Assembly (NCBI GenBank): GCA_013389125.1
Contig: JACADX010000386.1
Span: 1-9,760, forward strand
Length of the DNA: 9,760 bases
Origin: Parvularculaceae bacterium
GTDB lineage: Bacteria > Pseudomonadota > Alphaproteobacteria > Caulobacterales > Parvularculaceae
Reading direction: 5' to 3'
Part shown: positions 6,829 through 9,760 of the stretch, one piece after another
Numbering within the stretch: the first letter of the stretch is position 1
How the letters are laid out: every line of letters begins with the position of its first letter
Position numbers and translations under genes: made by a program
Notes under the pieces: generated by a model
Seen by the model: the letters and a program-made list of their open reading frames with translations, nothing else
Database searches by the model: none
Told to the model about the DNA's origin: nothing

Positions 6829-7484
6829 ATGACCTATTCTCCCGAAGACTTCGCGCGCGCGTATGACGTTTCACGTGAAACATTCCGCAAGCTGACGGCC
6901 TTCGACGCGGCGCTCATCGACTGGTCCTCTCGGCATAACCTCATCGCGCGTTCGACAATCGAGGATCGGTGGAATCGGCATTACCGCGACAGCGCGCAGC
7001 TCTTCGCGCTGATCCCCGAAGACGCGCGAACGCTTGTCGATTTGGGATCGGGCGCCGGCTTTCCGGGGCTCGTCCTCGCCGTGATGGGAGAAGAGCGCGG
7101 CCTTCAGGTTAGCCTCGTTGAATCGGTCGGCAAGAAAGCGGCGTTCTTGTCCGCCGCAATCGCGGCGATGCGCCTCCAAAACGCCCGGGTCATACCGGAG
7201 CGCATTGAAAATCTTACGCTTTCAGCGCCTGACGTGGTGACGGCGCGGGCCCTCGCCCAACTTCCAAAGCTCCTCCACTACGCGCATGAATTTGCAGGCG
7301 AAAAGACTCTCCTTATCTTACCGAAGGGACAAGATGTTGAGGCTGAATTGACCGAAGCCGCTAAATCTTGGCATATGGAGGTTGAAAGGCGGCCGAGCGT
7401 GACGAGCCCCGGCTCGACCATTTTGGTGATCCGCCATCTGCGACCGAAGGCGCCGGTGAGGCGCCAAAGACCCGGAAAGAAGCC

Positions 7485-7488
<4 letters not shown>
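6829..7488 (+). CDS. rsmG: 16S rRNA (guanine(527)-N7)-methyltransferase RsmG
   Basis: RsmG (GidB) uses S-adenosylmethionine to methylate N7 of G527 in 16S rRNA (E. coli numbering); its loss gives low-level streptomycin resistance in several bacteria. The 219-aa product shows the SAM-binding loop LVDLGSGAGFPGLVLAV (69-85), LVESVGKKAAFL (97-108), VTARALAQLPKLL (137-149) and LLILPKGQ (161-168), all family hallmarks. It ends in a basic tail. The start is the ATG at 6829; a TTG at 6823, two codons upstream, is also possible because GGAG sits 8 nt before it. The gap from mnmG is 26 bp, and the stop overlaps the parA start as GTGA, so it is operonic with both. The N-terminus carries a parS-encoded VSRET (14-18). 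GC content drops to about 48% over 7261-7380 by hand count. Confidence 0.95.
6867..6882. other. parS centromere site (rsmG)
   Basis: cGTTTCACGTGAAACA has the complete 14-bp parS palindrome and one outer consensus base. It lies near the 5' end of rsmG and encodes V14-S-R-E-T18. It is the site nearest to parAB, about 600 bp before parA. Confidence 0.93.
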
Positions 7489-8279
<791 letters not shown>

Positions 8280-8280
8280 A

Positions 8281-8451
8281 ATGCGGGATTTGGGATTAGG
8301 GATTGGGGATTTGGACGTTGATCCCTGGACGGTTTGCCCTCGTAGCGCGTTGGGGCGCGCGCCTGCTTTCGGGTTCGGAGGCGCTCGGGGGATCAATCCT
8401 CAATTCCTGGTCCTCGGTCCCCAATCCCCAGTCCCCGGGGCCGCGCCATGA
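8281..8451 (+). CDS. Possible 56-codon small reading frame bridging parA and parB
   Basis: An ATG one base after the parA stop opens a frame of 56 codons without a stop until TGA at 8449-8451, which overlaps the parB ATG (8448-8450) as ATGA. The peptide begins MRDLGLGIGDLDVDPWTV and ends in a Pro/Gly-rich stretch (LGPQSPVPGAAP). It has no recognisable domain, signal peptide or membrane segment. A weak AAGG lies 9 nt before the ATG. The frame coincides with a heptamer repeat element, whose 7-bp unit seldom produces stop codons, so openness alone is weak evidence. The fit at both ends is what makes it notable: translation through it could deliver ribosomes to parB, which lacks a ribosome binding site. 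It may simply be non-coding. Confidence 0.3.
   Translation: MRDLGLGIGDLDVDPWTVCPRSALGRAPAFGFGGARGINPQFLVLGPQSPVPGAAP
8285..8312 (+). repeat. Left heptamer array, (GGGATTN)x4
   Basis: Four head-to-tail 7-bp units read GGGATTT, GGGATTA, GGGATTG, GGGATTT. The G-runs and short loops fit the canonical G-quadruplex pattern on the plus strand and resemble telomere repeats. The array starts 5 bp after the parA stop and is inverted relative to the array at 8394-8435. Confidence 0.9.
8394..8435 (-). repeat. Right heptamer array, six degenerate units in inverted orientation
   Basis: Units read CAATCCT, CAATTCC, TGGTCCT, CGGTCCC, CAATCCC, CAGTCCC. On the minus strand these are variants of GGGATTG/GGGACTG, the same family as the left array. 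TCCCCAATCCC (8418-8428) is an exact complement of GGGATTGGGGA (8299-8309). A second, nested inverted pair is TTGATCCC (8318-8325) and GGGATCAA (8389-8396). Together the arms delimit a roughly 150-bp element that resembles a small REP- or MITE-like repeat. The right arm ends 12 bp before the parB start. Confidence 0.85.
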
Positions 8452-9401
8452 CGGCCAGGAAGCCACGGGGCCTTGGCCGCGGTCTTGACGCGCTGCTCGG
8501 CGACGCCGGCGTCGCGCGCGTTACGGGTCTCAAGCCGGAGGAGCCTCATAAGGACGGGACCGGCGACGCGCCGCACGGCGCCGCGGGTCGCCTGCTCCAG
8601 ACCCTGCCGATCCACCTCGTCCGCCCGAGCGCAACGCAGCCGCGCCGCCATTTCAATGCGGACGCGATCGAGGAGCTCGCCGCCTCGATCCGCGCGCGCG
8701 GACTCTTGCAGCCGATTCTCGTCCGCAAGGTCGGCCATGAGGCGTACGAGATAGTCGCCGGAGAGCGGCGCTGGCGCGCCGCGCAGCGGGCGAATATTCA
8801 CGACATCCCGGTCGTCATTCGCGATCTCGACGACGCCGCCGCGGCGGAAATCGCGCTCATCGAGAATCTGCAGCGGGTCGATTTGAACCCGATGGAGGAG
8901 GCGGCCGCCTATCAAAGGCTTTCCGAAACCCACGGCCGCACGCAGGAGGAGATCGCCGCCGCCGTCGGCAAATCGCGGAGCCATGTCGCCAACATGATGC
9001 GCCTCCTCGAGCTTCACCCGAAATGCCGCAAGGCGCTCGAGGACGGCGCGATCTCGGTCGGCCACGCCCGCGCGCTGCTCGGCGCGAAGCACCCCGAGGC
9101 CGCGCTGTTGCTGATCCTCAAGGACGGTCTTAACGTCCGCGCCGCCGAAGCGCTGGTCCGGCGCTTCAATGACGGCCCCGCCGGCGAGGCGGCGCCTCGC
9201 GGAAAGGCGCCGCAGAAACCCTCCGTACCCGGAAAGAAAGACGCCGACACGCGGGCGCTCGAGGCCGATCTCGCGGCGGCTTTAGGGCTCGAAGTCGCGA
9301 TCGACCATTCGCCGAACGGCTCGGGCGCGCTGCGGATTTCCTACCGCTCGCTCGACCAGCTCGACGACGTCTGCAAGCGCCTGATGGGGACAAGGATCTG
9401 A
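8448..9401 (+). CDS. parB: Chromosome partitioning protein ParB (Spo0J), parS-binding CTPase
   Basis: ParB binds parS, uses CTP to form a sliding clamp that spreads along DNA, and stimulates ParA. The 317-aa protein opens with RGLGRGLDALLG (7-18), the ParA-interaction region. The CTP-binding/spreading domain shows QPRRHF (64-69), GERRWRAA (105-112) and ENLQRVDLNPMEEA (139-152). The helix-turn-helix that reads parS is about 165-187 (TQEEIAAAVGKSRSHVANMM). A Pro/Lys-rich linker (about 243-265) leads to the C-terminal dimerisation domain (about 268-317). All key motifs are intact. No purine-rich ribosome binding site precedes the ATG; the sequence there is CCCCGGGGCC, the edge of the heptamer element, so initiation may depend on coupling or be inefficient. 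Confidence 0.97.
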   Translation: MTARKPRGLGRGLDALLGDAGVARVTGLKPEEPHKDGTGDAPHGAAGRLLQTLPIHLVRPSATQPRRHFNADAIEELAASIRARGLLQPILVRKVGHEAYEIVAGERRWRAAQRANIHDIPVVIRDLDDAAAAEIALIENLQRVDLNPMEEAAAYQRLSETHGRTQEEIAAAVGKSRSHVANMMRLLELHPKCRKALEDGAISVGHARALLGAKHPEAALLLILKDGLNVRAAEALVRRFNDGPAGEAAPRGKAPQKPSVPGKKDADTRALEADLAAALGLEVAIDHSPNGSGALRISYRSLDQLDDVCKRLMGTRI

Positions 9402-9442
9402 TCGTGCGGCCCGGATCGCCGCTCCCTGGATGGCGGGAGGAA

Positions 9443-9597
9443 AGGGCGCCTTTCGCCGCCGCCGCGCGCCGCGTCTTTCGGCGTTTTCCGCGGGCCGCAG
9501 CCGCAAATGGCGCCGTTCGGCTCGCTTGAAAGGGCGCCCTTTTGCGCCGCAGTCGCGCCCGGGATTTCCCGCCTTTGCCCAAGGGGAGGGGACGGAT
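9443..9597. repeat. 155-bp tandem repeat, copy 1
   Basis: Starts AGGGCGCCTTTCGCCGCC and contains a 30-bp block at 9490-9519 that recurs 155 bp later with one mismatch. It also holds the 14-bp perfect palindrome AAAGGGCGCCCTTT at 9529-9542. The middle part (9467-9476) diverges from copy 2. Confidence 0.85.
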
Positions 9598-9752
9598 AGG
9601 GCGCCTTTCGCCGCCGCCGCGGCTGCGAAAATTCGGCCTTCCTTGCGGGCCGCAGCCGCAAAGGGCGCCGTTCGTCGCCGTCGCCGGGGCGCCTCTTTGC
9701 CGGGCCCGGCGCGCCCAGGATTCCCTCCCCTTCGAAAGCGGAGGCTGGAGCT
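9598..9752. repeat. 155-bp tandem repeat, copy 2
   Basis: The first 24 bp (9598-9621) are identical to 9443-9466, and 9645-9674 matches 9490-9519 with one mismatch; all matching blocks keep the 155-bp offset. An inverted repeat GCGGCTGCG/CGCAGCCGC (9619-9627 and 9651-9659) could form a hairpin in this copy only. The copy may continue past the window end. Confidence 0.85.
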
Positions 9753-9760
9753 TCGCGCCC

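Larger units (their letters stand above)
9402..9760. other. Gene-free, repeat-rich region downstream of parB
   Basis: No credible gene is seen in these 359 bp. A small inverted repeat CTCCC/GGGAG (9422-9426 and 9435-9439) follows parB but has no T-run, so I do not call it a terminator. The rest is occupied by a 155-bp tandem duplication. Long minus-strand frames here are low-complexity Arg/Pro/Ala-rich and change frame between the two repeat copies, which argues against coding. Confidence 0.75.

Noticed and set aside
5294..6883. Long open frame of 529 codons on the minus strand opposite mnmG
   Set aside because: It is fully antisense to an intact mnmG, Arg/Asp-rich with no recognisable domain, and its ATG lies in the palindromic parS. 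It is a by-product of high GC and codon bias.
8303..8488. 61-codon plus-strand frame across the heptamer element into parB
   Set aside because: It overlaps the parB coding start in another frame and has no ribosome binding site. The 8281-8451 frame fits the gap far better.
9422..9439. Terminator after parB (CTCCC/GGGAG stem)
   Set aside because: Only a 5-bp stem with an 8-nt loop, followed by GAAAGGG rather than a T-run.
9166..9661. Overlapping minus-strand frames over the end of parB and the downstream repeats
   Set aside because: Arg/Pro/Ala-rich peptides that shift frame between the 155-bp repeat copies; typical of translated intergenic repeats.

Overview
The window is GC-rich chromosomal DNA, almost certainly from an alphaproteobacterium. 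The gene order mnmE-mnmG-rsmG-parA-parB, the parS sequence and a DUF6489-like small protein all fit that class. A Caulobacterales/Parvularculales-type lineage is my guess, not something the window proves.

Left part (26-3055, minus strand): a tightly packed operon reading ridA -> quinone oxidoreductase (qor) -> glycerophosphodiesterase lipoprotein -> YceI-like lipoprotein. Two junctions are ATGA overlaps and the third is a close fit. The first two products look cytosolic (detoxification/redox); the last two carry lipoprotein signal peptides. An 81-bp divergent gap (3056-3136) separates this operon from the plus-strand block.

Middle and right (3137-9401, plus strand): a small DUF6489-like protein, then mnmE and mnmG (the two subunits of the tRNA wobble-uridine modification enzyme), rsmG (16S rRNA m7G methyltransferase), and parA and parB (chromosome segregation). 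Three strong parS centromere sites and one degenerate site lie inside the coding sequences of mnmE, mnmG and rsmG, so this stretch is both housekeeping operon and chromosomal centromere. ParB made here should load on these sites, and ParA should move the complex.

The most unusual parts are: (1) the parA-parB gap, which holds two arrays of a GGGATTN-type heptamer in inverted orientation, the left array being a canonical G-quadruplex motif, and which is spanned end to end by an unbroken 56-codon reading frame whose stop overlaps the parB start; (2) a lineage-type insert of about 12 residues in the MnmE GTPase domain that carries a perfect parS; (3) a diverged 155-bp tandem duplication in the gene-free region after parB (9402-9760). 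No mobile element with a transposase, CRISPR array, tRNA or rRNA gene was seen.
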